The notes beneath the pieces were generated by a model, which was not told the DNA's origin, did not search any database, and saw only the letters and a list, made by a program, of their open reading frames with translations. The position numbers and the translations under genes were made by a program. Below, in pieces: positions 27,201 to 34,976 of a stretch of 64,000 nucleotides of DNA. Every line of letters begins with the position of its first letter. The first letter of the stretch is position 1. This DNA is from Eubacteriales bacterium (GTDB taxonomy: Bacteria > Bacillota > Clostridia > Christensenellales > Aristaeellaceae): positions 22,623 through 86,622 of the forward strand of contig JAQUWD010000011.1 of the NCBI GenBank assembly GCA_028693055.1. The letters are read 5' to 3'.

Positions 27201-27911
27201 CAAAAGTGGCTGTGCAAATGCGGGTTCCTCTGCTAGTCTTTTTGTTTTTGCCCACTCTGCCAGTACGGCTTCCAGCATGAGTACCCCTTCGGATACAAAA
27301 ACCTCTGCAATTGGCTCCTGGTCAAAGGCTTCTACCATCCACTGCTTTTCGGTCTGCTCTTCAAACCATTGTAGTGGATTAGGCCGTGAAATCAGAAAAC
27401 GAAAGGTCATATCAAGCACAGCGGCGATTTGCTTCTCCGTCATTTTTTTCAGAAAGGCTCCAATAGCTGGATCGGTTTTTGCATCGGTATAGATACGGTC
27501 TAGCGTGTCCTCCATGGATTCCTGATACATTGTTTGTAAAGTACGTTCATCACCGATGGAAAACTGTGGGTCAATGTTGCAATCTTTGAAATGCTCCCGT
27601 ATCACTCGCTGACAATAGGCGTGAATGGTTGATATTTGTGCGCTGCCCACAAGCTCCGCTTGTTTTAAAAGGCGATCGTCCTCTTGCGCAGCGTCCACAA
27701 TTCTGTTTTCCAAACGCTCACGCAGTTCCGCCGCCGCCGCTCGTGTATAGGTGACAATCAGCATGCGGTCAATGGACAAGCCCCAATGAGAAATCATATA
27801 CAATATGCGCTCTACCAATACGGCGGTTTTCCCACTGCCTGCGGCTGCGGAAACAAGTAATTCTTTATTTTTGGCATGAATGGCACTTTCTTGTTCGGGA
27901 GTAAAGCCCAT
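24249..27911 (-). CDS. addA: ATP-dependent helicase/nuclease AddA
   Basis: 1220 residues, full-length UvrD-type helicase fused to a RecB-family nuclease, which processes double-strand breaks for recombination. Visible motifs: FTPEQESAIHA (Q motif), SAAAGSGKTAVLVERI (Walker A), VFVDEYQDVSAIQ (motif II), VYTDAGANALGG region, LTIHKSKGLEFPTVYLMGLG (motif V) and VAMTRPKNRL (motif VI). The C-terminal nuclease has GTVTHQVI, GVIDCCFLEN and WILIDFKTD followed by YADQIAFYKLAL. The start MGFTPEQE agrees with the family. The usual partner addB is not adjacent on either side: upstream is the parS cluster and a divergent gene, downstream the lipoprotein gene. It may lie elsewhere. Confidence 0.95.
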   Translation of the reverse strand: MGFTPEQESAIHAKNKELLVSAAAGSGKTAVLVERILYMISHWGLSIDRMLIVTYTRAAAAELRERLENRIVDAAQEDDRLLKQAELVGSAQISTIHAYCQRVIREHFKDCNIDPQFSIGDERTLQTMYQESMEDTLDRIYTDAKTDPAIGAFLKKMTEKQIAAVLDMTFRFLISRPNPLQWFEEQTEKQWMVEAFDQEPIAEVFVSEGVLMLEAVLAEWAKTKRLAEEPAFAQPLLKTIEGDLETLNNLSDGVRNGFSAMLKAVTECKFVTLARTKPITEDEIALVEAYKELRNGYKKRIQSFKELLPIRLDTALQDMNQISTATAGLGKAMKILFDTFQGRKLEQAVLDFNDLEHMTLAVLKDSRLQQLEANRFDAVFVDEYQDVSAIQEAILNGLKRESDEEHPQYYFYVGDVKQSIYRFRLAEPKLFLSKQESFSEEENATHRKIILNRNFRSREGVLDAVNRTFAHVMDKRVTEIDYDRNARLYPGIPSREDPFCELRVFSSADRKPTEVVLQEAEEIAQDILATVGTEIRDRDGQAVGVLHFRDIAILTPVVKNVADKVEMVLTKAGIPVYTDAGANALGGEESIQAIQHLLLMDNQRNDLALIAELRSPLFQMNESDLSQIRLQLPQKEASFYEALQKTSKMEPPDELAKRCKAVLQMLDEERFLYRNLPPEEYLWDFLMRSGLYAHYGTQPGGKLRQANLRMLCQKAGEYVQTHRDGLQGFLECIQKGVGGDSSSPTVVNPWEDVVRILTIHKSKGLEFPTVYLMGLGGSIAKRRQTKIISMHSELGIGLMYINEHSRTKRTTLMQSGIQLRLASEERAEKARLLYVAMTRPKNRLVMIGSTKQKKPALESTVENACLKVNEINDLTGVQSAGSLLDWLLQCITPQDSIQWNEENHVSTNLIWKKESGKSFPANPTSFPHKNAVWRVFFHIDKEKSISSSAVEVDNQKKAIFDLPLTDGWKENTNADQEDSFSNDPLSPLPAYQHLPLKLGVTALCRAIREKQPVSSEAEEIETITMKRMPLLTQRPKLLSSLPTAPAFLDAPLENRAAIRGTVTHQVISSIDLVDRLQNIESGIPYIKEEIERMTRQGMLTEEEETLIDADAIGSFFASSIGQRLLKATVVHREWSFNVAIEEPIRTIAQGVIDCCFLENNHWILIDFKTDHINNEKELWDLYADQIAFYKLALEKVTGLQVGEMGFYSLSLKTMMMKRLE

Positions 27912-27980
27912 AATGATCCCCTCCGCTTTCTATCCCGTTTATTGTAGCGCAAATAGTAGCTGATCGCAACTCTTCCCATT

Positions 27981-28082
27981 TGTTTCACATGAAACAAATG
28001 GAGTAAATCGCTTATAGTGAATGTTCCACGTGAAACATTTATGAACGACAACACACTTGGAATTCATGTTTCACGTGAAACA
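27981..28082. other. cluster of three parS centromere sites (ParB-binding)
   Basis: Three 16-bp palindromes: TGTTTCACATGAAACA (27981-27996), TGTTCCACGTGAAACA (28022-28037) and TGTTTCACGTGAAACA (28067-28082). The third is the perfect parS consensus; the others differ by one base each. Spacings of 41 and 45 bases are about four helical turns. parS sites mark the origin-proximal region and load ParB for chromosome segregation. The third abuts the -35 element of the glycogen phosphorylase promoter. Confidence 0.95.
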
Positions 28083-28111
28083 TTGATCATAATCCCAGTT
28101 TCTGTTATAAT
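28083..28111 (+). promoter_or_regulatory. promoter of the glycogen phosphorylase gene
   Basis: TTGATC (28083-28088), 17-base spacer, TATAAT (28106-28111). The -35 element begins on the base after a parS site, so ParB could affect its use. Confidence 0.75.
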
Positions 28112-28156
28112 GGGAAGCGCCGTGACGGAAACGTCAGGACGCAGAGGAGGATGAAA

Positions 28157-30607
28157 ATGGCGAGTAATACAATTACAACAGAAAGCGTTAAAGAGAGCAT
28201 TATTGGTAAGCTGCAACGCTATTACGGCTTGACCGTATCGGAGGCGAGTCAACAGCAGTTATACAAAGCGGTCGCATCGACGGCACGAGATCAAATTATG
28301 TCGAAATGGATGACCTCCCGTCGGAAGCGTCATGAGCAGTACGGAAAGCGGGTTTACTACCTTTCTGTAGAGTTTTTGATGGGGCGTTCGTTGAACTGCA
28401 ACCTCATTAATCTGTGCAGTCAAGAAATCTACGAGCAAGCCTTGCGAGAGTTGAATATAAACTTAGTGGATATTCTACCCGAGGAGCCGGAGCCGGCATT
28501 GGGAAACGGCGGCTTGGGTCGCTTGGCTGCCTGCTTTATGGATAGCTTGGCCAGTGAAAGCCTGCCTGCTATGGGCAGCACCATTCGGTATGAGTATGGT
28601 CTTTTCCGTCAAAAGATGGTGGATGGGCAGCAGGTAGAGCTGCCGGATAATTGGCTGCAAAACGGCAATGTGTGGGAAATTGCGGCTATGGAGGATACCT
28701 GCCAAATTCAGTACGGCGGTCATGTAGAAGAGACCGAGGAAAACGGACGCAAGGTTTTCCGCACAGTAGACGCCTATACGATTGACGCCGTTCCTTATGA
28801 TATGCCCATTGTGGGGTATAATAACGAATGTGTAAACACTCTTCGCACGTGGAGCGCTCGTAGCCAGCAGAGAATTGATCTGCAAAGCTTTGGAGAAGGC
28901 GAATACATGAAGGCCATGGAAGAAATGGAGATGGCCGAAGTGATTTCCAAGGTGCTTTACCCGGAGGATCGGCATTATGAGGGTAAAATGCTTCGGTTGA
29001 AGCAGCACTACTTCTTTGTAAGCGCAACGCTGCAATATGCTTTAAAGAACTTTAAAAAGTACTATGGCAACAATTTTGACCTGTTGCCGGATAAGTGCGT
29101 ATTCCATATCAATGATACTCATCCCGGCTTAGCGATTCCGGAAATGATGCGTTTGCTGATTGATCAGGAGGGGCTTACTTGGGAATTAGCAGATCGTATT
29201 ACGCAGCGCTGCATGGCGTATACCAATCACACCGTCATGACCGAGGCCTTAGAATGCTGGCCGGAGGAAATGATGAAGCAGACGCTTCCTCGTATCTATA
29301 TGATTCTGGAAGAGATGAACAAGCGTTTATGCGCGATGCTCTGCAAAAGCTATCCCGATCAGTGGGAGCGGATTGGCCATATGGCGATCCTTGCTTACGG
29401 GCAGGTTCATATGGCGAATCTCTGTGTAGCCTCTTGCTTTAGCGTTAACGGCGTAAGCCAGCTTCATGGTAAGATTTTGTGCGACTCCCTCTTTCACGAC
29501 TACTGGCTGCTGCAAAAGCAGAAGTTCTGCGCCATCACCAATGGCATTACCCATCGACGCTGGTTGATCGAAAGTAATAAAGGCCTTACCAACTTGATCA
29601 AAGATGCAATTGGCGACGGCTTTGTTCAGGATGCAGAAAAGCTGGAGGAGCTGGTACCCTTTGCGGACGATGCAGCCTTCCGCGATCGCTTTGATCAAGT
29701 GAAGAAACAGAACAAGCAGCGTTTGCAAGCCTTGATCAAGGCCCGTCAAGGGATTGATATTGACACCGACTTTATCTTTGATACGCAAGCGAAGAGACTA
29801 CATGAGTATAAGCGGCAAATGCTGAATGCCCTTCATATTCAGGTACTATACAATCGCATTGTGGACGATCCCAGCTTTTCGATGCCGCCTCGGCTGTTCC
29901 TCTTTGGGGCCAAGGCTGCGCCGGGTTATGGCCGTGCCAAGGTGATTATTCGTTACATTAACGCGTTAGCGAAGCTGATTGACAAGCATCCAAGAGCAAA
30001 GCAGATGCTGAAGATCGTTTATATCGAGAATTACGATGTTTCCACTGCTGAGGTTTTGATGCCCGCAACGGAAATTAGCGAGCAGCTGTCCACCGCCGGA
30101 AAGGAAGCCAGCGGCACCGGCAACATGAAATTCATGATGAATGGCGCAATCACAATTGGCACCATGGATGGCGCAAACGTGGAAATCTTCGATCAGGTCG
30201 GCGAGGAAAACATCTACATTTTTGGCATGTGCGCAGATGCGGTCGATAATATGTACCGTGAGCGTAATTATAATCCCATGAGCATCTTTGAAACCAATAC
30301 GGAAATTCGGAAGGCCATGTCCCAATGGTTGGACGGCACGCTATTCCCGGATCAACCCTTGGTACTTCAGGAGCTTTATCATACGCTCTTGGTGGGCGAT
30401 TACGGCGGTATGCCGGATCCGTACTTTGTGATGAAGGATTTTGGATCTTATAATTTGGCCAATCGCCGGATGATGGACGATTATCAGAACCGAGAGAAAT
30501 GGCTAAAGATGGCAATTATGAATACCGCAAAATCTGGCTATTTCAGCTCTGACCGCACCATTCGGGAGTACAACGAAAAGATTTGGCATATTCAACGTCA
30601 GCGTTAA
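28157..30607 (+). CDS. glgP: glycogen/maltodextrin phosphorylase
   Basis: 816 residues, full-length GT35 phosphorylase, which releases glucose-1-phosphate from alpha-1,4-glucans. Signatures include YLSVEFLMGRSL, the glycine loop LGNGGLGRLAACFMDSLA, MEALECWPEE-type region (TEALECWPEEMM), NGITHRRWL and the PLP-lysine segment EASGTGNMKFMMNGAITIGTMDGANVEI in two adjoining parts. The ATG at 28157 is preferred because GGAGG is six bases before it, while the ATG at 28151 directly touches the ribosome site. It is a single gene: no other glycogen genes are in the window. Confidence 0.95.
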   Translation: MASNTITTESVKESIIGKLQRYYGLTVSEASQQQLYKAVASTARDQIMSKWMTSRRKRHEQYGKRVYYLSVEFLMGRSLNCNLINLCSQEIYEQALRELNINLVDILPEEPEPALGNGGLGRLAACFMDSLASESLPAMGSTIRYEYGLFRQKMVDGQQVELPDNWLQNGNVWEIAAMEDTCQIQYGGHVEETEENGRKVFRTVDAYTIDAVPYDMPIVGYNNECVNTLRTWSARSQQRIDLQSFGEGEYMKAMEEMEMAEVISKVLYPEDRHYEGKMLRLKQHYFFVSATLQYALKNFKKYYGNNFDLLPDKCVFHINDTHPGLAIPEMMRLLIDQEGLTWELADRITQRCMAYTNHTVMTEALECWPEEMMKQTLPRIYMILEEMNKRLCAMLCKSYPDQWERIGHMAILAYGQVHMANLCVASCFSVNGVSQLHGKILCDSLFHDYWLLQKQKFCAITNGITHRRWLIESNKGLTNLIKDAIGDGFVQDAEKLEELVPFADDAAFRDRFDQVKKQNKQRLQALIKARQGIDIDTDFIFDTQAKRLHEYKRQMLNALHIQVLYNRIVDDPSFSMPPRLFLFGAKAAPGYGRAKVIIRYINALAKLIDKHPRAKQMLKIVYIENYDVSTAEVLMPATEISEQLSTAGKEASGTGNMKFMMNGAITIGTMDGANVEIFDQVGEENIYIFGMCADAVDNMYRERNYNPMSIFETNTEIRKAMSQWLDGTLFPDQPLVLQELYHTLLVGDYGGMPDPYFVMKDFGSYNLANRRMMDDYQNREKWLKMAIMNTAKSGYFSSDRTIREYNEKIWHIQRQR

Positions 30608-30646
30608 TAAGCAAGGATTATTTTCATCAATGATGCCCATTGTGGA

Positions 30647-30706
30647 GCCGAATCCCAGTTTGAGCCGTTTTTATACGGCTTCTAATGGGGTTCGGCCCAT
30701 TTTTTC
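30647..30706 (+). terminator. terminator after glgP
   Basis: Outer stem GCCGAATCCCA (30647-30657) with TGGGGTTCGGC (30686-30696), enclosing a small hairpin CCGTTTTTATACGG, followed by CCATTTTTTCT. Confidence 0.75.
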
Positions 30707-30778
30707 TCCTATTCTTATGAAAAATAGCTTATTTCTTAAGGGAATAATACCAAGAAAATCGCTCTGGAAAGATAAAGA

Positions 30779-30981
30779 TTGACACCCCATATAGGCATAT
30801 GCTATACTTTGTTTGTCAGTAAGCCGTGGTGAAAGACCATTGGCTGAAACTTTTTTTGCGGTTGATACCGCTTAGCTGATGCTGCTTCATGAGCAATCAT
30901 TTTATAATATATCCTGTCCATAAAAGCAGGGAGAAATGGATATATTATTATAGATTTTGACTGTGGAGGCGCATCTTTTTT
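30779..30981 (+). promoter_or_regulatory. promoter and long structured 5' leader of an MBL-fold gene pair
   Basis: Promoter TTGACA (30779-30784), 18-base spacer, TATACT (30803-30808). The leader of about 165 bases shows several potential hairpins: AGCC...GGTGAAAGACC...GGCT, GCGGTTGATACCGC and, just before the ribosome site, ATAATATATCC (30904-30914) with GGATATATTAT (30938-30948). GGAGG lies 12 bases before the ATG. It does not match a riboswitch I recognise. Confidence 0.55.
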
Positions 30982-31854
30982 ATGGACAAACAGGTAAAAA
31001 TCATCTATTACTATAACAGCGGCTTTTCCGTTCAGGTGGGAAGCACGCTGTTACTCTTTGATTACTGGGAGGGCGAGGGGCGAAAGCTCAGCGAGTCGGT
31101 ACGGATTACCCCCAGCTTTTTAAAGGCGTTTGAGCAAATTTTTATCTTTGTCAGTCACGGACATCCTGATCATCTGGATCCAATCATTTATACTTGGGCT
31201 AAGGAGAATTTGCCCATTACCTACATCGTGTCTAATGATATGCCGATTGGCACGGTGGGAAAGCGGATGGCTCCCCTCCAAGTGAAGGAGTTAACCAGAG
31301 ATATTTCGGTAAAGGCTTTTCAGAGCACCGATTTAGGGGTTGCCTTTCTGGTTCATGCCTATGGCTTGAACATCTTTCATGCAGGAGACTTAAACCTGTG
31401 GCATTGGCGGCAGGAAAGCACGCTGCGAGAAATTGAAGCCGCCGAGGATGCATTTTATGAGGCTATGAAGCCTATGAAGGATGAAAAAATCGATGTGGCG
31501 ATGTTCCCGGTGGACCCGAGACAAGGCATGATGTATGATGCGGGCGCGAACCACTTCATTATGACGCAAAAGCCGCGGGTTTTTATTCCGATGCATTGGC
31601 AGGAGCGCCCTGAAATCGCTATTGATTTTGCGCGCAGAGGTAAAACGCCTCACACGGAAATTCTAGCGATGACCAAGCCGGGCATGGTTGCGAATATGAC
31701 CTTCTCGGATCAGGTGCTGGATATTCATATTATTGAACCGCCTAAGGATATGGAGGACGTTCCTATTCAGCCAATACGCAAGCTAGACCCCTACGCGAAG
31801 GAACCGGGAGAGGATCCATTTACGGATACAGATCTGCCGGTAGATATCGAATGA
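30982..31854 (+). CDS. metallo-beta-lactamase-fold hydrolase (UlaG/YtkL-like)
   Basis: 290 residues, cytoplasmic (no signal). The fold is shown by YNSGFSVQVGSTLLLFDYWEG at the first strands, the metal-binding SHGHPDHLD (H-x-H-x-D-H), the FHAGDLN motif after the second half-fold and PMHWQERPE with the final His. Proteins of this type hydrolyse phosphate or lactone esters; the substrate here is unknown. The acidic, Pro-rich C-terminal tail (KLDPYAKEPGEDPFTDTD) is extra. The stop overlaps the next gene by four bases, so the two MBL-fold proteins are made together. Confidence 0.85.
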   Translation: MDKQVKIIYYYNSGFSVQVGSTLLLFDYWEGEGRKLSESVRITPSFLKAFEQIFIFVSHGHPDHLDPIIYTWAKENLPITYIVSNDMPIGTVGKRMAPLQVKELTRDISVKAFQSTDLGVAFLVHAYGLNIFHAGDLNLWHWRQESTLREIEAAEDAFYEAMKPMKDEKIDVAMFPVDPRQGMMYDAGANHFIMTQKPRVFIPMHWQERPEIAIDFARRGKTPHTEILAMTKPGMVANMTFSDQVLDIHIIEPPKDMEDVPIQPIRKLDPYAKEPGEDPFTDTDLPVDIE

Positions 31855-32720
31855 GAATATGGAAAGCCTTGGCAGTGGCGCTGTTGCTGTGGGGCTGTGC
31901 TACTGCGAGCGCCGTGGGCGAGGTTTTTATTGATGCTGCCCCGGCTGCGGATTGGAATACCCGAGACCTGCTGCGGCTTACGGTCTTTGCCACAGGCGCC
32001 AGCGACTGTATGCTGCTTGAGGCGGGTGGCGAAAGCATGATGATTGACGGCGGCATCGGCGGCTCCCATCGTTTGCCGCTGGCACAGGCGCTAAAAGAGC
32101 GGGGAATTCAACGCTTCACCTATATGCTGAATACTCATTATCATGCTGATCACCTGACGGGACTGAAGCTTTTGCTGGAGGATGGGTTTCAAGCCGATGT
32201 TTTTCTAACCCCTTATAAAGAAGCTGGCGAACGGACGGTGTCGCTGCTTAAGGAAACCATGGCGGTAGTCCGAAAAAGCGGAGTTGCCATCCGCAGGGTT
32301 TCTTCCGGTGATGTATTTTCATTGGGGGATGCGTCGATTACCCTGTATCGCTTCGAAGACGGAGATGATACCAACGCGCGCTCCGTTATTGAGCATATTC
32401 GGTATGGTGAAGCTACTCTGCTACTATGTGCGGATCTATCGGGAGCGGCGCAGCGGTACTTCTTAAAGCAGCTGACGGCGGAAGAGCTGCAGGCGGATGT
32501 GATGAAAGCGCCTCATCACGGAATCAACGCAGTGGTTACGGAATTCTTGGACGCTGTCAATCCGAGTGTCGAGGTCATTACCAGCGACGAGAAGCGTGGT
32601 CAAAAATGTTATCGTCAGGCATTAAACAGGCAGATTGCCGCTTTTTGTTCGGCAGAACGCACCACGGTGTTAGAGACGGACGGTAAAGATTGGTATGTCT
32701 ATCAGAACGACGGGTTCTAA
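31851..32720 (+). CDS. exported ComEC/Rec2-type metallo-beta-lactamase-fold protein
   Basis: 289 residues with a short signal peptide (MRIWKALAVALLLWGC...; the Cys could be lipidated, but Trp at -2 makes a poor lipobox). The hydrolase domain resembles the C-terminal domain of ComEC: LTVFATGASDCMLLEAGGESMMIDGG, metal motif NTHYHADHLTG, LLLCADLSG and MKAPHHGINAV. No ComEC membrane domain is present, so a role as a free extracellular phosphodiesterase or nuclease is possible but unproven. Translation is coupled to the upstream MBL gene through an ATGA overlap. Confidence 0.82.
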   Translation: MRIWKALAVALLLWGCATASAVGEVFIDAAPAADWNTRDLLRLTVFATGASDCMLLEAGGESMMIDGGIGGSHRLPLAQALKERGIQRFTYMLNTHYHADHLTGLKLLLEDGFQADVFLTPYKEAGERTVSLLKETMAVVRKSGVAIRRVSSGDVFSLGDASITLYRFEDGDDTNARSVIEHIRYGEATLLLCADLSGAAQRYFLKQLTAEELQADVMKAPHHGINAVVTEFLDAVNPSVEVITSDEKRGQKCYRQALNRQIAAFCSAERTTVLETDGKDWYVYQNDGF

Positions 32721-32731
32721 CCGGATAAGTG

Positions 32732-32778
32732 CAAAAAGAAGCATGCTGCAAAGAAAACTTGCCGCATGCTTCTTTTTT
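32732..32778. terminator. bidirectional terminator between the MBL operon and spo0A
   Basis: Stem AGAAGCATGC (32737-32746) with GCATGCTTCT (32764-32773), preceded by AAAAA and followed by TTTTTCC, so it works for both converging genes. Confidence 0.8.
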
Positions 32779-32795
32779 CCTTCCATTGTCTTCCT

Positions 32796-33566
32796 CTATG
32801 CAGTCTTTTCAAGACTGAGTTTATCGGCAAGCATTGCAATGAACTCGCCGTTTGTCGGCTTATCTTCTGGCGTGCATACCTTGCAGCCAAAGGCGAAATT
32901 GAGCGTTTCGATTCGTCCGCGATTCCATGCCACTTCGATTGCGTGGCGAATGGCGCGTTCCACCTTGCTGGCGCTGGTGCCAAAGTGCTTTGCGATTCCG
33001 GGATATAGCTCTTTGGTGATTCTGTTGATCACATCCGGCTGATCGACGACCATTTTTACGGCATAACGTAAAAACTGGTAGCCCTTGATATGGGCGGGGA
33101 TGCCCATGGTTAAAAAGAGACTGCCTAATCGCTCGTCAATGGTTCGTACCAGCTTAGCTGGAGGAGCCTGTATGGGCTGAGGATGGACGGCCGTGCAGCA
33201 CAGCTCTCTGATGTGGTGAATCAGATGCTGCATTTCAAAGGACTTGACCATGTAGAAGCTAGCGCCAAGCTCGATGGCGCGCATGACAAAATCGTCCCGG
33301 CTAAGGGCGGAGATGACGATGGTTTTCGGTACAGAGGGCAGCTGCATATGCTTCATTTCTGCCAGCAGCGTATAGCCGTCCATCATGGGCATGATGATAT
33401 CGGTGATCATCACGTCAAAGGATTCGTCAGCGAGGTACTTTAACGCTTCTACCCCGTTTGCGGCTTCCTTGATTTCACCGATTTCTTCTTGCTTTTGCAG
33501 AAACTCGATCAGACACTTTCTCATCGGTTTGTGATCATCTACCACAAGAATTCTTAATCCTGGCAT
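32796..33566 (-). CDS. spo0A: sporulation response regulator Spo0A
   Basis: 256 residues. Receiver domain with the acidic pair Asp10-Asp11, the phosphorylated Asp56 (MITDIIMPMMDG) and Lys in FYMVKSF. The DNA-binding domain is the Spo0A type: IPAHIKGYQFLRYAVKM, TKELYPGIAKHFGTSASKVERAIRHAIEVAWNRG, with the recognition helix SASKVERAIRHAIE. The ATG at 33566 is chosen because GGAGG is seven bases upstream; another ATG six bases earlier touches the ribosome site. spoIVB, often upstream of spo0A in Clostridia, is absent here. Presence of Spo0A supports sporulation ancestry but does not prove sporulation. Confidence 0.95.
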   Translation of the reverse strand: MPGLRILVVDDHKPMRKCLIEFLQKQEEIGEIKEAANGVEALKYLADESFDVMITDIIMPMMDGYTLLAEMKHMQLPSVPKTIVISALSRDDFVMRAIELGASFYMVKSFEMQHLIHHIRELCCTAVHPQPIQAPPAKLVRTIDERLGSLFLTMGIPAHIKGYQFLRYAVKMVVDQPDVINRITKELYPGIAKHFGTSASKVERAIRHAIEVAWNRGRIETLNFAFGCKVCTPEDKPTNGEFIAMLADKLSLEKTA

Positions 33567-34037
33567 AGGCATTCCTCCTTTTCAAGATAACGCACGTTTC
33601 GCGTTATTCCCTGCTTTTCGGTTAGTATATCACGGAATCCTTATAGGATGGGCTTTTCGTTGAAAATAGAAGGAAATGTTGCTAATATGACATAAAAGGA
33701 GACAATGAACAAAATGCCATGGATATATTTAGACAAATCCTGAATAAATATGATACCTGCCGCAACAAAATAACCCAAAAAATGGGAAAAAAGTTGCTTC
33801 ATTGTGTAGAATCTTGGATTGAAAAAAATTGCATAGATATAAAATGTTTTAGGTTTCTGTAATATCATTTTTGATTGATGTAGAGGAATGCAAATAGAAA
33901 AAGAGAAAATCGCAAGGAAATCCTTGCGATATATGGATGGAATTTTTTACCACATACAAATGATTACAAAAATAAATAGAAAAGGTAATAGTTACGGGTA
34001 TTTTAGGGAGAAATGGTAATAAAGACCGTCCATTTTA
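33567..34037. other. AT-rich intergenic region between spo0A and rapZ
   Basis: About 470 bases, visibly richer in A and T than its surroundings. A minus-strand frame of 75 codons (33641-33868) with hydrophobic stretches is open but has no ribosome site and biased, AT-driven composition, so I do not call it. The spo0A promoter must lie at the left end, but I see only a TATACT-like -10 without a good -35. Confidence 0.5.
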
Positions 34038-34949
34038 TTATGGTTCGCCCTTCTGATAGTCGCTTTTTGCTGCCCAATGGGCTTGTTCCAAGGCAATGTC
34101 GCGATGGTTGATATTGACTCGATAACCTAATTTCTTTAAGGTTTCGCCGATATATTCACTAATGGCTACGCTGCGGTGCGCACCGCCGGTACAGCCAATA
34201 GCGATGACCAAGCGATGCTTTCCCTCGGTGATGTAATTGGGTAAAAGGAAGGTGAGCATGTCCACACATTTGGTGAGAAACTCTTGGGTTACAGGGTGAT
34301 TTAAAACGAAATCTCTTACGTCCGGTTCAAGCCCGGTATGGTGTCCAAGCTCTGGAATATAGAAGGGATTCGGTAGAAAGCGCACGTCAAAAACCAAATC
34401 GCCTTCTCGTGGAATACCGCGCTTAAAGCCGAAGCTAAGGATTTCTACCCGAAGGGGAGATTCCTCGTCCGCGTGCAGCACTAGCTCGCTTAGCACATTC
34501 TGAAATGCACGAGGACGCAGATTGCTGGTATCGATGAGCTGATTGGCAGCCTCCCGCAAGGGCTGTAGACGGTTGCGCTCCTCCTTGATGGCTGCATCCA
34601 GCGTCTTGCATTCCGCAGTGAGGGGATGCTCTCGGCGAGTTTCCTTATAGCGGTTCACAAGCACGTCGTCAGCAGCTTCTATAAAGAGGGTGTCGATATG
34701 GAAGCCCACCATACGGGCTTCGTCGATCATCTTGGTTACGGCTTTTGCATCAAAAAATTCGCCGGAGCGTATGTCTGCTGCAATCGCAACCAAGGAAGTA
34801 TGCAGATTGGCTGTTTGACAAGCCTCCATAAAGGGAACCAGCATCATGGGCGGGAGATTATCCACGCATAATGCGCCTAGATCCTCTAAGTAGCGTATCG
34901 CTACGGTTTTTCCCGCGCCGCTCATGCCCGTTAAAATGAGGTAATGCAT
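34038..34949 (-). CDS. rapZ: RapZ/YvcJ nucleotide-binding protein
   Basis: 303 residues. N-terminal P-loop GMSGAGKT followed by AIRYLEDLGALCVDNLPP, and the C-terminal family block IAIGCTGGAHRSVAISEYIGETL with VNINHRDI. In Proteobacteria RapZ controls sRNA decay and cell-wall amino sugar synthesis; in Firmicutes YvcJ is a GTPase linked to competence. The ATG at 34949 has GGGAG eight bases upstream, favoured over an upstream GTG. murB lies 27 bases upstream in the same direction. The usual neighbours yvcK and whiA are not adjacent. Confidence 0.93.
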   Translation of the reverse strand: MHYLILTGMSGAGKTVAIRYLEDLGALCVDNLPPMMLVPFMEACQTANLHTSLVAIAADIRSGEFFDAKAVTKMIDEARMVGFHIDTLFIEAADDVLVNRYKETRREHPLTAECKTLDAAIKEERNRLQPLREAANQLIDTSNLRPRAFQNVLSELVLHADEESPLRVEILSFGFKRGIPREGDLVFDVRFLPNPFYIPELGHHTGLEPDVRDFVLNHPVTQEFLTKCVDMLTFLLPNYITEGKHRLVIAIGCTGGAHRSVAISEYIGETLKKLGYRVNINHRDIALEQAHWAAKSDYQKGEP

Positions 34950-34976
34950 ATGATCAACTCCCACTGTAAGGTAAGG

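Noticed and set aside
33641..33868. A 75-codon hydrophobic minus-strand frame between spo0A and rapZ
   Set aside because: No ribosome site before any of its start codons and the region is AT-rich, which by chance gives Phe/Ile-rich frames.
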